Source of the DNA: Hyphomicrobiales bacterium
Lineage (GTDB): Bacteria; Pseudomonadota; Alphaproteobacteria; Rhizobiales; JAJFHC01
Reading direction: 5' to 3'
NCBI GenBank assembly: GCA_021775835.1
Contig: JAJFHC010000016.1
Span: forward strand, 1-64,000
Length of the DNA stretch: 64,000 bases
Shown piece by piece: positions 1-7,751 of this stretch (position 1 is the first letter of the stretch; every line of letters starts with the position of its first letter). The notes beneath the pieces were generated by a model. It saw only the letters and a list, made by a program, of their open reading frames with translations, ran no database searches and was not told the DNA's origin. The translations under genes and the position numbers were made by a program.

Positions 1-215
1 ACAGCACCATCGAGGGAGTCTGTGGCAAAGGTTACTGCCAGTCCAATCCCGAACCAGATGGTCGAACCATGCAGAAGAAAGGCTGCACAGTTCAAGACGA
101 CCAGAACAAGACCGATAATCGTGACCTGGTTCGCCGTCAGCCCCGCGCGAACCAGCAAGCGGGCCGGGACTTCCCAATAGGGGTCGATGTATCGCTTGTA
201 GATGCCGTCAATCAT
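1..215 (-). CDS. CDP-alcohol phosphatidyltransferase, N-terminal part (cut by window edge)
   Basis: The frame opens with ATG at 215 and runs off the left edge after about 71 codons. It overlaps the end of the upstream FGGY kinase gene by 8 bp, so the two are probably translationally coupled. Visible are MIDGIYKRYIDPYWEVPARL, a first hydrophobic segment and the motif TDSLDGA, which matches the start of the family signature D-G-x2-A-R-x8-G-x3-D-x3-D; the rest lies outside. The family joins an alcohol such as inositol phosphate, glycerol phosphate or serine to a CDP-activated lipid at the inner membrane. With an inositol-phosphate synthase, a CdsA-like protein and a PgpA-like phosphatase in the same locus, a phosphatidylinositol-phosphate-synthase-like role is the natural guess, but the substrate cannot be read from this fragment. 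Confidence 0.8.
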   Translation of the reverse strand, partial: MIDGIYKRYIDPYWEVPARLLVRAGLTANQVTIIGLVLVVLNCAAFLLHGSTIWFGIGLAVTFATDSLDGA

Positions 216-1830
216 GATCCGGCTCCTGATTCGCAGGAGACTGAGGTACTTTTGACAATACGTCGGGAGGGTCTGCCCGGCGAAACCATGGCAGCGTCCG
301 ACGATAGGCATAGAGAAACGCATCAAATCGAGTGTCGAAATAATCCGCCCGCCGTCTGTCGGGCTCAATGAGCGTTGTGTTCTGACCGGCGTCGAGTTGT
401 GCAGCCGACCATGGCGAATCCACCCACTTCAATCCAGTCGCCGCGATCATTGCCGCGCCGCGCACACCGGCAAGCTGAGGTTGGCTCTGTACCGTCATCG
501 GCACTTGCAGGCAGTCGGACAGGAGCTGACACCAGCTCTCGCTCGCAAACACGCCACCCACCAGCGATATGGGCACAGACCGGTCCACCCCTTTTTGCCG
601 GTAAACGGACTGGAACGCCCAGCGTGTATTGAGCGCAATGCCTTCAAGAACGCCGCGCAACATGGTTTGGCGTGTGTCCATCAGCGACAACCCCAGAAAC
701 CCGCCCCGCAGGCGACTCTCGTCTGCGGGCACCCGCTCGCCCGTCATCCACGGCAGGAACAGAGGCGGCACGCCGTCCTGAACCTTCAGGGCTTGTTCAA
801 TCAACGCGCTGATATGGTTGGGGGCTTCTGCTGTGTCGTCACAAAGAACGTTTCGAATCCAGTTGATGCACGCGCCGGCCGTTTCCTGGGACGCAATCAA
901 CAGAGGCCGGCTCTCGGCAGCCGCGCTGATTGTGGCGTAGCCCTCTGTCGCACTGAGGCGGCGTGACGGAAAAAACCCCCCGATCCAGCAGCTTGTGCCC
1001 ACGCAAACGTGAAGCGCCCCATCTGCAACCGCCCGGCTCCCCAAGGCCGATGCAAAGACATCGCCACTGCCTGCAACAACAGGCGTCCCCGCCGACAATC
1101 CCAGCTCAACCGCACTGGCATCCGTCAGACCGCCCGCAATCGTGGTACCGTCCACGATCTCCGGCAACCGGTCGGAAGGAATACCAACCAGGCTGCAGAG
1201 ACGCTCCGACCAGCATTGGCGCCGGTCCCGGCTGTCCATCATCCATGTCAGGTTTGCGCTGTCGGGGGTCGTCACGAACTGACCGGTTGCCCGGTGAACA
1301 AGCCAGTCCTTCGGATCGAGCAGCTTGTGCGTCTTGTCCCAAACATCAGGCTCGTTCTCCCGAATCCAGAGCATCTTGCCCGGAGGGTCCATGCCCGTCA
1401 GCGAAGGCGCGCCGTTGGCCAGATATAGCCATTGAGCCATCTTGACCGGATTGTAGCCGCGGATCGTAACCGGACCGCCTACCAGTTGGTGCGTGATGTC
1501 TGCTGATCGCTTATCCAGCCAGATGAGACAGGGACGCAGAGGTCTTCCAGTGGGATCGGCACAAATCACGCCTGCCATCTGACCGCAAAAGGACAGCGCC
1601 GCTGTGCGTTGACTGAGGTTTTCAACGGTCTTTGCAAGCATCAAGACCGCCCTCTGCAAGGCAGCCCACCAATCTTCTGGATTTTGCTCTGCATAACCGG
1701 GCGCCGGCAGGTCAAGCGGGTAGGCTTCGGTATGGCTCGCAACAATGTTCATGTTGCGGTCAACCACCCCGACCTTGACGCCACTCGTACCGAAATCGGC
1801 CGACACTACAAGATCGGCAGCACTCACCAC
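208..1830 (-). CDS. FGGY-family carbohydrate kinase (xylulokinase-like)
   Basis: The N-terminus carries the FGGY phosphate-binding signature SADFGTSGVKVGVVD. Further on are the family-typical stretches EQNPEDWWAAL, SFCGQMAG, LIWLDKRS and the C-terminal ATP-binding part VSLVGGVFASESWCQLL. I place the start at GTG 1830, preceded by GAGAGGGG; an upstream ATG at 1866 adds an unlikely 12-residue extension. The length of about 540 residues is normal for the family, which phosphorylates sugars and polyols in the cytoplasm. The substrate is not evident. Its position between a PimA-like glycosyltransferase and the CDP-alcohol phosphatidyltransferase suggests that it phosphorylates a polyol or sugar used by the lipid pathway; that is inference. 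Confidence 0.85.
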   Translation of the reverse strand: MVSAADLVVSADFGTSGVKVGVVDRNMNIVASHTEAYPLDLPAPGYAEQNPEDWWAALQRAVLMLAKTVENLSQRTAALSFCGQMAGVICADPTGRPLRPCLIWLDKRSADITHQLVGGPVTIRGYNPVKMAQWLYLANGAPSLTGMDPPGKMLWIRENEPDVWDKTHKLLDPKDWLVHRATGQFVTTPDSANLTWMMDSRDRRQCWSERLCSLVGIPSDRLPEIVDGTTIAGGLTDASAVELGLSAGTPVVAGSGDVFASALGSRAVADGALHVCVGTSCWIGGFFPSRRLSATEGYATISAAAESRPLLIASQETAGACINWIRNVLCDDTAEAPNHISALIEQALKVQDGVPPLFLPWMTGERVPADESRLRGGFLGLSLMDTRQTMLRGVLEGIALNTRWAFQSVYRQKGVDRSVPISLVGGVFASESWCQLLSDCLQVPMTVQSQPQLAGVRGAAMIAATGLKWVDSPWSAAQLDAGQNTTLIEPDRRRADYFDTRFDAFLYAYRRTLPWFRRADPPDVLSKVPQSPANQEPDHD

Positions 1831-1972
1831 GACCCCTCTCCAACCCGAATTTACAGATTGGTACACCGGACAAGTTGCTCCAGCAAACCAACTAATCTCC
1901 CACCCGTCCTTTTAAACGTTGCGGCAGGGTGACTCCAGATGATTTTTGGACCTGCCGAACCGCGTCGTGGAC

Positions 1973-3151
1973 TCAGCGGGAACCGTTGCGAAAATGTTCG
2001 ACCGCGCCGGCGAAGAACTGCTCAAACTTTGGAGCCGTGCTCCGTATGTCAAATGATATGGCATGAGCCCGGCCCCAGGCTGCTATTCTTGACCGTAACG
2101 CCGGATCGCTCGCCATCCGGACGATGGCGTCGGCCAGTTCACTGGCTTGACCGGCACTGAAAAGGCACTCCTCACCTGGTCCTGTCAACACCGTGACATA
2201 ACCGTGGTTGTCTGCGGCAACCACTGGCAGTCCGCCCGCCAGCGCCTCAAGAAGAATTATGCCAAAACTTTCTCCATAGGGAGACGGCGCCACCAAGAGG
2301 TCCGCATTGCGCATCAATTCCACGACTTCACCGTCGGTTGGTTTTGGGACGACCCGCACGGCATCATCGCCAAACCTGTCACGCGCCTCCAACACAATCT
2401 TCTCGAGTTCACCTGAACCGGCAACCGTCAGTCTGTATTTCAATCCGCCTTTTCCATTGTCGCTTGATTTCATAAGTTGCGACCATGCCTCAACAAGCGT
2501 CAAAACACCTTTTCTTGGTTCGAAACGACCAACATAGAGAACATCAAAGATTTCGGGCGCGTCCTTCGATGACGGCCGTTCACGAAGCTGAAACGTCTCA
2601 AGGTTGACGGAAGGCGGCAATATGACAGGCTCTACACCCTTTGGCCCACGACAAAGGTGGCGTGCGGGTGCCGACGAAACGGCAATTGCTCCATTCAGGC
2701 GATTGAGAAGCCAGCGGCTCCAGACTCGGTAAATCCTGAACCAAGTGCGTCCGGAACGGTCGTCGGGAGGGGTGTCGTGAAAGGTTGCAGCGGTGGCACA
2801 CTCGAGGCCCGTAAATATCTGAAAAGACATCATGGGCACCCAGATTGTATGGAAATGCACGATGTCCGCATTCCACTCCGAGAGGTACTTCAACAGTCGC
2901 CGCCGTGCTGCCCATCCGATCCAGGAAATTTCAAAACGTGTACCACTCCACCCAGTGGCGTAACGATGTCCAGCATAAAACACGTCGGGGTCGGGATCCG
3001 ACGGTGCTTTTCCCGGCGCCACAACCAAAACATCGTGCCCTCGGCTTTTCAGTTCCTGAATCAATGACTTAATATGATGCTGGACCCCACCCGCGCGATC
3101 GATGTCATAGGGACAAACTTGTACAATTCTCATACTTGTATGTAGCGTCAT
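1973..3151 (-). CDS. GT4 glycosyltransferase, PimA-like
   Basis: A GT-B fold glycosyltransferase of about 392 residues. The start is probably ATG 3151 (GGGAC just upstream) or ATG 3133. Near the N-terminus is the pattern CPYDxDxxGGVQxH, and later ATFH, VLYVGRFEPRKG and GESFGIILLEALAGG. The same elements occur in mycobacterial PimA, the phosphatidylinositol mannosyltransferase (compared from memory). The usual GT4 nucleotide-sugar site E-x7-E is present in the ESFGIILLE segment. It sits in a locus that makes inositol phosphate and has a CDP-alcohol phosphatidyltransferase, so adding a hexose to an inositol lipid head group at the cytoplasmic face is a reasonable inference. Other GT4 enzymes for exopolysaccharide share part of this pattern. 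Confidence 0.8.
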   Translation of the reverse strand: MTLHTSMRIVQVCPYDIDRAGGVQHHIKSLIQELKSRGHDVLVVAPGKAPSDPDPDVFYAGHRYATGWSGTRFEISWIGWAARRRLLKYLSEWNADIVHFHTIWVPMMSFQIFTGLECATAATFHDTPPDDRSGRTWFRIYRVWSRWLLNRLNGAIAVSSAPARHLCRGPKGVEPVILPPSVNLETFQLRERPSSKDAPEIFDVLYVGRFEPRKGVLTLVEAWSQLMKSSDNGKGGLKYRLTVAGSGELEKIVLEARDRFGDDAVRVVPKPTDGEVVELMRNADLLVAPSPYGESFGIILLEALAGGLPVVAADNHGYVTVLTGPGEECLFSAGQASELADAIVRMASDPALRSRIAAWGRAHAISFDIRSTAPKFEQFFAGAVEHFRNGSR

Positions 3152-3239
3152 GTCCCGACATTGCAAAGGCCAATGTGACACAGTTCTCAGGCCGGAAATG
3201 CCGTCGCAAAATCAAAAAAACTTGGGAGGTTCGACCGCT

Positions 3240-4445
3240 CTAAGTATGCGCGCGTGCCCTCGCAGGATTGTCATCCGCCTTTGGGGCTGCCGGTCCATCG
3301 ACAATGCTTGTGCCGTCATAAAGCACATCAAACAATCCGTGACCATTTTTACCTTCTTTTGTCGCGCTGACGAGTGTTCGACTGTTCGTCTCATAGTTTT
3401 TTTCCGCTTCGCGGATACTGACTATCTTGCGTGCTTCTTCGTCCCAAAGCTGGCACCGCCACGATTGCCAGGCCTGACAAAAGGTCAATGTGGGTGCAGT
3501 CGCAAAGAACGGATCTGAGTTGTGACAGGCTGCAAGGTTGTAGCCCGGTATCTTCGGATTGAGGTGATGAATGTGATGATAACTGACGTTGTTCACCATC
3601 CAGTGCCCCCAGCGCGGAAAATCGAGGAAAGAACTGCCGGCCCAAGGGGAACGCCGCAACGTCCAGTCGCTGTTGTTCTGCCACTGCGAATCTTCAAAAT
3701 CGTGCTGAGACACAAACAACCAGACGCCCAGGCATCCACCGATTAGGTATACCAAACCGAATATGATCAGGTAGTTCTGCCATCCGGCCAGATAACAGAT
3801 TGTACCCTGCACACCTATCAAGCCGATGTTCGTGAACATGATGCCCCGTGCTGCAGCGCGTGAACGGCCCGACGATGGCAGACGATAGAGAATTTGCCAG
3901 CGTCCAATCATTTCAACGACGAATAGCCCCGGCAATGTGCGGAGAAGTCGGTAAGCCAATCGGTTCATCGGCGATAATTCGAGGTACTCTTTGACAGTCA
4001 ACAGAATCACATCGCCGCGCCCACGCCGATCGAGGTTTTGCGCCGTTGCGTGGTGCGCGAGGTGCTCTTCAGTCCAGTAACGTGATGGAACAAAAAACAG
4101 CAGGCCCAGCAAATATGCGCAGACCTCGTTTGCGCGCCGATCGACAAAAAAGTTGGCGTGCAGGCAGTCATGAAACAACAGGAAGATACGGATGAAAAAC
4201 AATGCGCCTATGACAACGGGAACCAGAAAAAACAAACTGCCCATGTCCAGCAGAATCACCGCACAGGTCCACAACAGGGCATAAGGTACGAGGGTCGTGG
4301 CCAGTTCAATTATTGCAGAGCGGTTTGAACTTGTGGCAAATGGTTTGCTCTTGGCAAAGGCCGATTCAATTTCGTCCAATTCAACGTCATTTTTTTGCAC
4401 ATCATCCGTCACATTCTTGTCCTCACAGCGGCACTTTTTTGACAT
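3240..4445 (-). CDS. membrane fatty acyl desaturase (delta-12/omega-6-like)
   Basis: An integral membrane di-iron desaturase of about 401 residues. The three histidine boxes are visible: HDCLH (about 92-96), HLAHH (128-132) and HHIHH (290-294), the last followed by NPKIPGYNL, a setting typical of acyl-lipid delta-12 desaturases. Several hydrophobic segments separate the boxes. The final 60 or so residues are hydrophilic and not typical. The start is uncertain: ATG 4445 has no clear ribosome binding site, and an in-frame GTG about 11 codons in is an alternative. It lies in the same direction as the PimA-like gene and is divergent from the nucleotidyltransferase. It probably introduces a double bond or hydroxyl into the acyl part of the lipid made by this locus; the regiochemistry cannot be told. 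Confidence 0.85.
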   Translation of the reverse strand: MSKKCRCEDKNVTDDVQKNDVELDEIESAFAKSKPFATSSNRSAIIELATTLVPYALLWTCAVILLDMGSLFFLVPVVIGALFFIRIFLLFHDCLHANFFVDRRANEVCAYLLGLLFFVPSRYWTEEHLAHHATAQNLDRRGRGDVILLTVKEYLELSPMNRLAYRLLRTLPGLFVVEMIGRWQILYRLPSSGRSRAAARGIMFTNIGLIGVQGTICYLAGWQNYLIIFGLVYLIGGCLGVWLFVSQHDFEDSQWQNNSDWTLRRSPWAGSSFLDFPRWGHWMVNNVSYHHIHHLNPKIPGYNLAACHNSDPFFATAPTLTFCQAWQSWRCQLWDEEARKIVSIREAEKNYETNSRTLVSATKEGKNGHGLFDVLYDGTSIVDGPAAPKADDNPARARAHT

Positions 4446-4509
4446 ATACAGTGATTAGCCAAATTTCACAATTCCGCGCAGGCTTCCCGCGCCTTTTTTC
4501 CCAAAGTTC

Positions 4510-5274
4510 ATGTCGATGACAGATAACCCCGAGACAGCCCTGATTCTTGCCGCCGGACGCGGCATACGTCTGGGCGAGCTGGGTCGGGTTGTCCCGAAGG
4601 CGCTTGTCGACGTCGGCGGGGAATCCCTAGTTTCAAGATCGATCCGGCATCTCAAACAGTCAGGGATCAGGAAAGTCGTGATCGTGACCGGGCATCTGGC
4701 CGCCCAACTCGACGAGGTCGCGCAACAGGATCCTGACCACGTCAGTTGTGTTCATAACCCTGACTATGAGCGCCGCGGCAGCCTCGAAAGCCTGCGTGTT
4801 GGACTGAATGCCTTCTCTGGATCATTCGTTTTGCTTGAATCTGATATTATTTATGAATATCGGGCACTTGATGTGATTTTCTCGCATCCCAGATCAAATG
4901 GTCTTCTGGTATCTGGCATGACGGGCGCCGGTGATGAGGTGTTTGTAGACACCCGGAAATCTGACGGGATTGAAACGCTTACCGGTCTCACAAAATTCAA
5001 GGACGACCTGCAATCCGACCCGTTAGGGGAACTCGTCGGCATCACCAAGGGTAGTGCTGACTTGCGAGAAAGACTGCTCGGTCAAATCGACCGAATCCAC
5101 AAGGACGACCCAACTGCAGACTACGAAGCGGGTCTTGTGCGCGCGTCTCGCGTATCACCCATGCCATGCGTGCTGGTTGAGGATCTTGTCTGGGCGGAAA
5201 TCGATGACGAACGAATGCTTCACCGTGTTAGGGAAACTATCTACCCGGCTCTTTTGAACGCTGCAAAAACCTGA
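4510..5274 (+). CDS. sugar-phosphate/alcohol-phosphate nucleotidyltransferase
   Basis: A GT-A-like NTP transferase of 254 residues. The N-terminus has the pyrophosphorylase signature LILAAGRGIRLGELG followed by PKALVDVGG. LLESDIIYEY resembles the metal-binding aspartate region, and the C-terminal WAEIDDERML matches the second conserved acidic site of LicC- or PntC-like cytidylyltransferases. Enzymes of this type activate phosphocholine, phosphonates, inositol-1-phosphate or sugar phosphates with CTP or another NTP in the cytoplasm. It is one of only two plus-strand genes in the lipid locus and shares a short divergent region with the desaturase at 3240-4445. An NTP transferase is, as I recall, also part of the Bacteroides inositol-phosphoceramide gene set. 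CTP:inositol-1-phosphate cytidylyltransferase is one option, not proven. Start ATG 4510, or 4516 two codons later. Confidence 0.8.
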   Translation: MSMTDNPETALILAAGRGIRLGELGRVVPKALVDVGGESLVSRSIRHLKQSGIRKVVIVTGHLAAQLDEVAQQDPDHVSCVHNPDYERRGSLESLRVGLNAFSGSFVLLESDIIYEYRALDVIFSHPRSNGLLVSGMTGAGDEVFVDTRKSDGIETLTGLTKFKDDLQSDPLGELVGITKGSADLRERLLGQIDRIHKDDPTADYEAGLVRASRVSPMPCVLVEDLVWAEIDDERMLHRVRETIYPALLNAAKT

Positions 5275-5301
5275 ACTCGCGAACACCCTGCCGTCAAGAC
5301 A

Positions 5302-6396
5302 TCAGCGTTTTGCATCTATCTCTTCGATCAGGGGGTTGCGTCTGGTCGGACTGAAGTCATTGCAAACATGGTTCCACCATAGTCCGAAATATGTGCGTTT
5401 GCTGGTGTTGCTGAACACTTCCGGCGCCGCCGCCTTCAATCTTGGAAGCCGCGTCCAGGGTACATTGGAAAACGTGTGATGCTCGTTGTGATAGCCGGTG
5501 TTGAAGAGAAACCAGTTGCCCCACCAATAGGTCGACATCGTCGGATTGGAGGCATCGTTACCCTGGTGCTCGCTCAGGGACTGTCCAAGGTTGGTGACGC
5601 CACACTTGCCAAGAAACAGGGACAGGGACCATATATGGTAAAGCCAGCCAAGGACGCCGAAAGCCCAAAAGAGGAAGACATTGATTGCCAGGGAACAGGC
5701 GATGAAGCCCCATTTTTCCCAAGGCGAAGGGCGCGTTGGATTGACCTCCCTGTTTGTGTCCCTGATAGGACGTCCCGTAACCCACCCGTAAAAGCGGGGA
5801 TAGAGTTCGTCGGAAACCAGAAATCCCAGGGGAAGCAGATTGACCAACAGCGTGACGATTGTGACGCCCTTCTGGAGAAGGGGATGCTTGCGTCCGAACT
5901 GCGTACGCGCTTGGAAAACGCAGATGTCTTCATGCTCATAGTCTTGCGCGTAGTCTCCTATGTGCTTGTGATGGCTGCTGACATGTTGATGCTGATAGGT
6001 CAATTGCTTGGCAAAAGACGCAAGAACCATTTCAAGGCCAAGATCAAACAACAATTTAGGGAGTCGGCCTTTGAATATCAGCCGGTGTGCGGTCTCATGA
6101 ACCAGAGTGCCGGTTGCGTGAATGACAACCTGCCCGAAGAAAAACGATACCAGGAACACAACCAGAAGATTCGTGTCGGACACGGCCCATGCCGCGGTCC
6201 AGTGGACTGCCAGCAGTATCGGTACCGCGAAAGCTGTGTAGGGATTTGGTCCGGTAAGGGCTCGCACCTCGGGGTGCGCCTTGATCACCTCGCGGCGCAT
6301 TTGATTATGACGGCGCGCCTGTTGTGAGACTCGACCGGACGGTGAGAGCGAACCACTCGTCGCCACTTCAGATTGTATCATGTTGCCTTCAGCCAT
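5302..6396 (-). CDS. sphingolipid (DEGS-like) desaturase/hydroxylase
   Basis: A membrane di-iron desaturase of 364 residues with boxes HETAH (100-104), HVSSHHKH (138-145) and HNEHH (303-307). The third box lies in NTGYHNEHHTFSNVP, very close to the GYHNEHHDFPNVPG motif that I recall from eukaryotic sphingolipid delta-4 desaturases (DEGS). The following segment, LPRLKAAAPEVF, also matches the position of that family's C-terminal helix. Known members desaturate or hydroxylate dihydroceramide at C4 in the membrane. A KDSR-like reductase in the same locus fits a sphingoid-base substrate. The N-terminal 40 residues are hydrophilic and variable. A general fatty acid desaturase of the same superfamily cannot be excluded, but the third box favours the DEGS branch. 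Confidence 0.85.
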   Translation of the reverse strand: MAEGNMIQSEVATSGSLSPSGRVSQQARRHNQMRREVIKAHPEVRALTGPNPYTAFAVPILLAVHWTAAWAVSDTNLLVVFLVSFFFGQVVIHATGTLVHETAHRLIFKGRLPKLLFDLGLEMVLASFAKQLTYQHQHVSSHHKHIGDYAQDYEHEDICVFQARTQFGRKHPLLQKGVTIVTLLVNLLPLGFLVSDELYPRFYGWVTGRPIRDTNREVNPTRPSPWEKWGFIACSLAINVFLFWAFGVLGWLYHIWSLSLFLGKCGVTNLGQSLSEHQGNDASNPTMSTYWWGNWFLFNTGYHNEHHTFSNVPWTRLPRLKAAAPEVFSNTSKRTYFGLWWNHVCNDFSPTRRNPLIEEIDAKR

Positions 6397-6521
6397 TAAC
6401 GCACACCGTCACGGTATTTTATGAAAGTTCCTCACCCAAGTTGTCGGACAGACATTGCAAACCCATGTGCCGTTACCACAATCCGAGTCTGCTCGGCATT
6501 ACTTCACTCCTGGCTGACATC

Positions 6522-7751
6522 TTATCTTATGACGATATTGCGGGCTGCATAAATCTGCAGAGCGCCGACAGTCGCCGCTATCAAAGCGGGGGGCAACCAG
6601 GACGCTACAAAATGGTGCAAAACACCAAGTTCACCAACGGTAACACACACTTTCAGCAGAACATGAGCTACATACCCGCTGACGAACACAAAAAAGTATC
6701 TCGAAAACGAAATGACTCGTCCTGTGACAAACACGGCAACTGTGGCTGCCAGAAGTGCCATGAGCCCCGCGGAAATTCCAAACGAATAACGGAATTGCAG
6801 CCATGTTCGGTAATCGCTGACAGTGAAGCCGGGACCGTCGTGCTGCAACAGTTCCTTTAGGATGTTCTGAGGAATGTATTTTGCCGCCATTTTGTTATAT
6901 TTGAAAAGTTCAGGGTCCATGTTCAGTGACAACCGCGTGATCTCCGATGAGAGACCGGGTCCAGGGTTAGAGGGCCCGGGTGCTATCAGACGAAAATTGC
7001 GCGATGCGGACGCGTCAATATCCCACTGCCTGGCATTTTGTAGATCCCAAAGCCCGGAACGCATGACGCTCGTGGCCGATTCCGCTGTTATGACTTGTTC
7101 AAGACGGCCTTCGTCGGACAGACGGTACAAGGCCAGGTCACGCATTACCGTCTTGTCGCCGTACTCTATGCGGGCGGCGAAAAGGTCCTTGCCGATGGCT
7201 CCCCACGTCACGTACCAACTAGGGTCCCTCTCATACCGTCGTCCGAGAACCCCGAGACCCGCATCGATCTGCGTGCGAACGACCGTTGGATAAACGTGAA
7301 CGCTGATTACCGTTTGAAAACAAGCAATGAACGCGGCAAAGATAAGAACGGGAACAAAGCCCTGAAAAACCGATTGTCCCGTATTCCAGGTACTGGTTCG
7401 CTCCAGAGAACGGGTGTGGAGTACCTCCCACCAGAGCACGCCCAGGAACGTGGCAATGCCAAGCAAGTGAAACGTGATATCCACCAGTCGCAGCGAGGCA
7501 TACCAGAGAAGTTGTAAAACGGTATCGCTTAACGCCGCGCTCGGCGCCAAGGACAGCACATGTTCCCAATTTCCTGAAAGATCGATTCCCAACGCAATCA
7601 TCGAGATGCTTGCATGAACGACAAATGTCCGTCCCAGATAGCCCTTGATCTTTCTCCGCGCCAACAATCCGGCAAACAGCCTGAATCCGAAACGGGGACG
7701 ATTGTGCCGGCGCAGCGGATCTGCCCGAACGATAGTTTGAGCATCCGTCAC
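6522..7751 (-). CDS. LptG-like permease (YjgP/YjgQ family)
   Basis: The start is GTG 7751, overlapping the stop of the upstream LptF-like gene as GTGA, which indicates translational coupling; an in-frame ATG at 7814 would give an unlikely 66-bp overlap. The product is about 409 residues, with hydrophobic segments at the N-terminus, a soluble middle of about 150 residues (the periplasmic beta-jellyroll in this family) and three hydrophobic segments at the C-terminus. In the classic Lpt machine, LptF and LptG form the membrane channel that extracts lipopolysaccharide. Here the pair sits inside a lipid biosynthesis locus without lptA, B, C or D nearby. It may move the locus product rather than LPS; that is inference. 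Sequence matches to canonical LptG are weak, so the family call rests on architecture and pairing. Confidence 0.7.
   Translation of the reverse strand: MTDAQTIVRADPLRRHNRPRFGFRLFAGLLARRKIKGYLGRTFVVHASISMIALGIDLSGNWEHVLSLAPSAALSDTVLQLLWYASLRLVDITFHLLGIATFLGVLWWEVLHTRSLERTSTWNTGQSVFQGFVPVLIFAAFIACFQTVISVHVYPTVVRTQIDAGLGVLGRRYERDPSWYVTWGAIGKDLFAARIEYGDKTVMRDLALYRLSDEGRLEQVITAESATSVMRSGLWDLQNARQWDIDASASRNFRLIAPGPSNPGPGLSSEITRLSLNMDPELFKYNKMAAKYIPQNILKELLQHDGPGFTVSDYRTWLQFRYSFGISAGLMALLAATVAVFVTGRVISFSRYFFVFVSGYVAHVLLKVCVTVGELGVLHHFVASWLPPALIAATVGALQIYAARNIVIR

Noticed and set aside
5476..6327. 283-codon open frame on the plus strand
   Set aside because: It is antisense to the DEGS-like desaturase gene with all three histidine boxes, and has no domain features.
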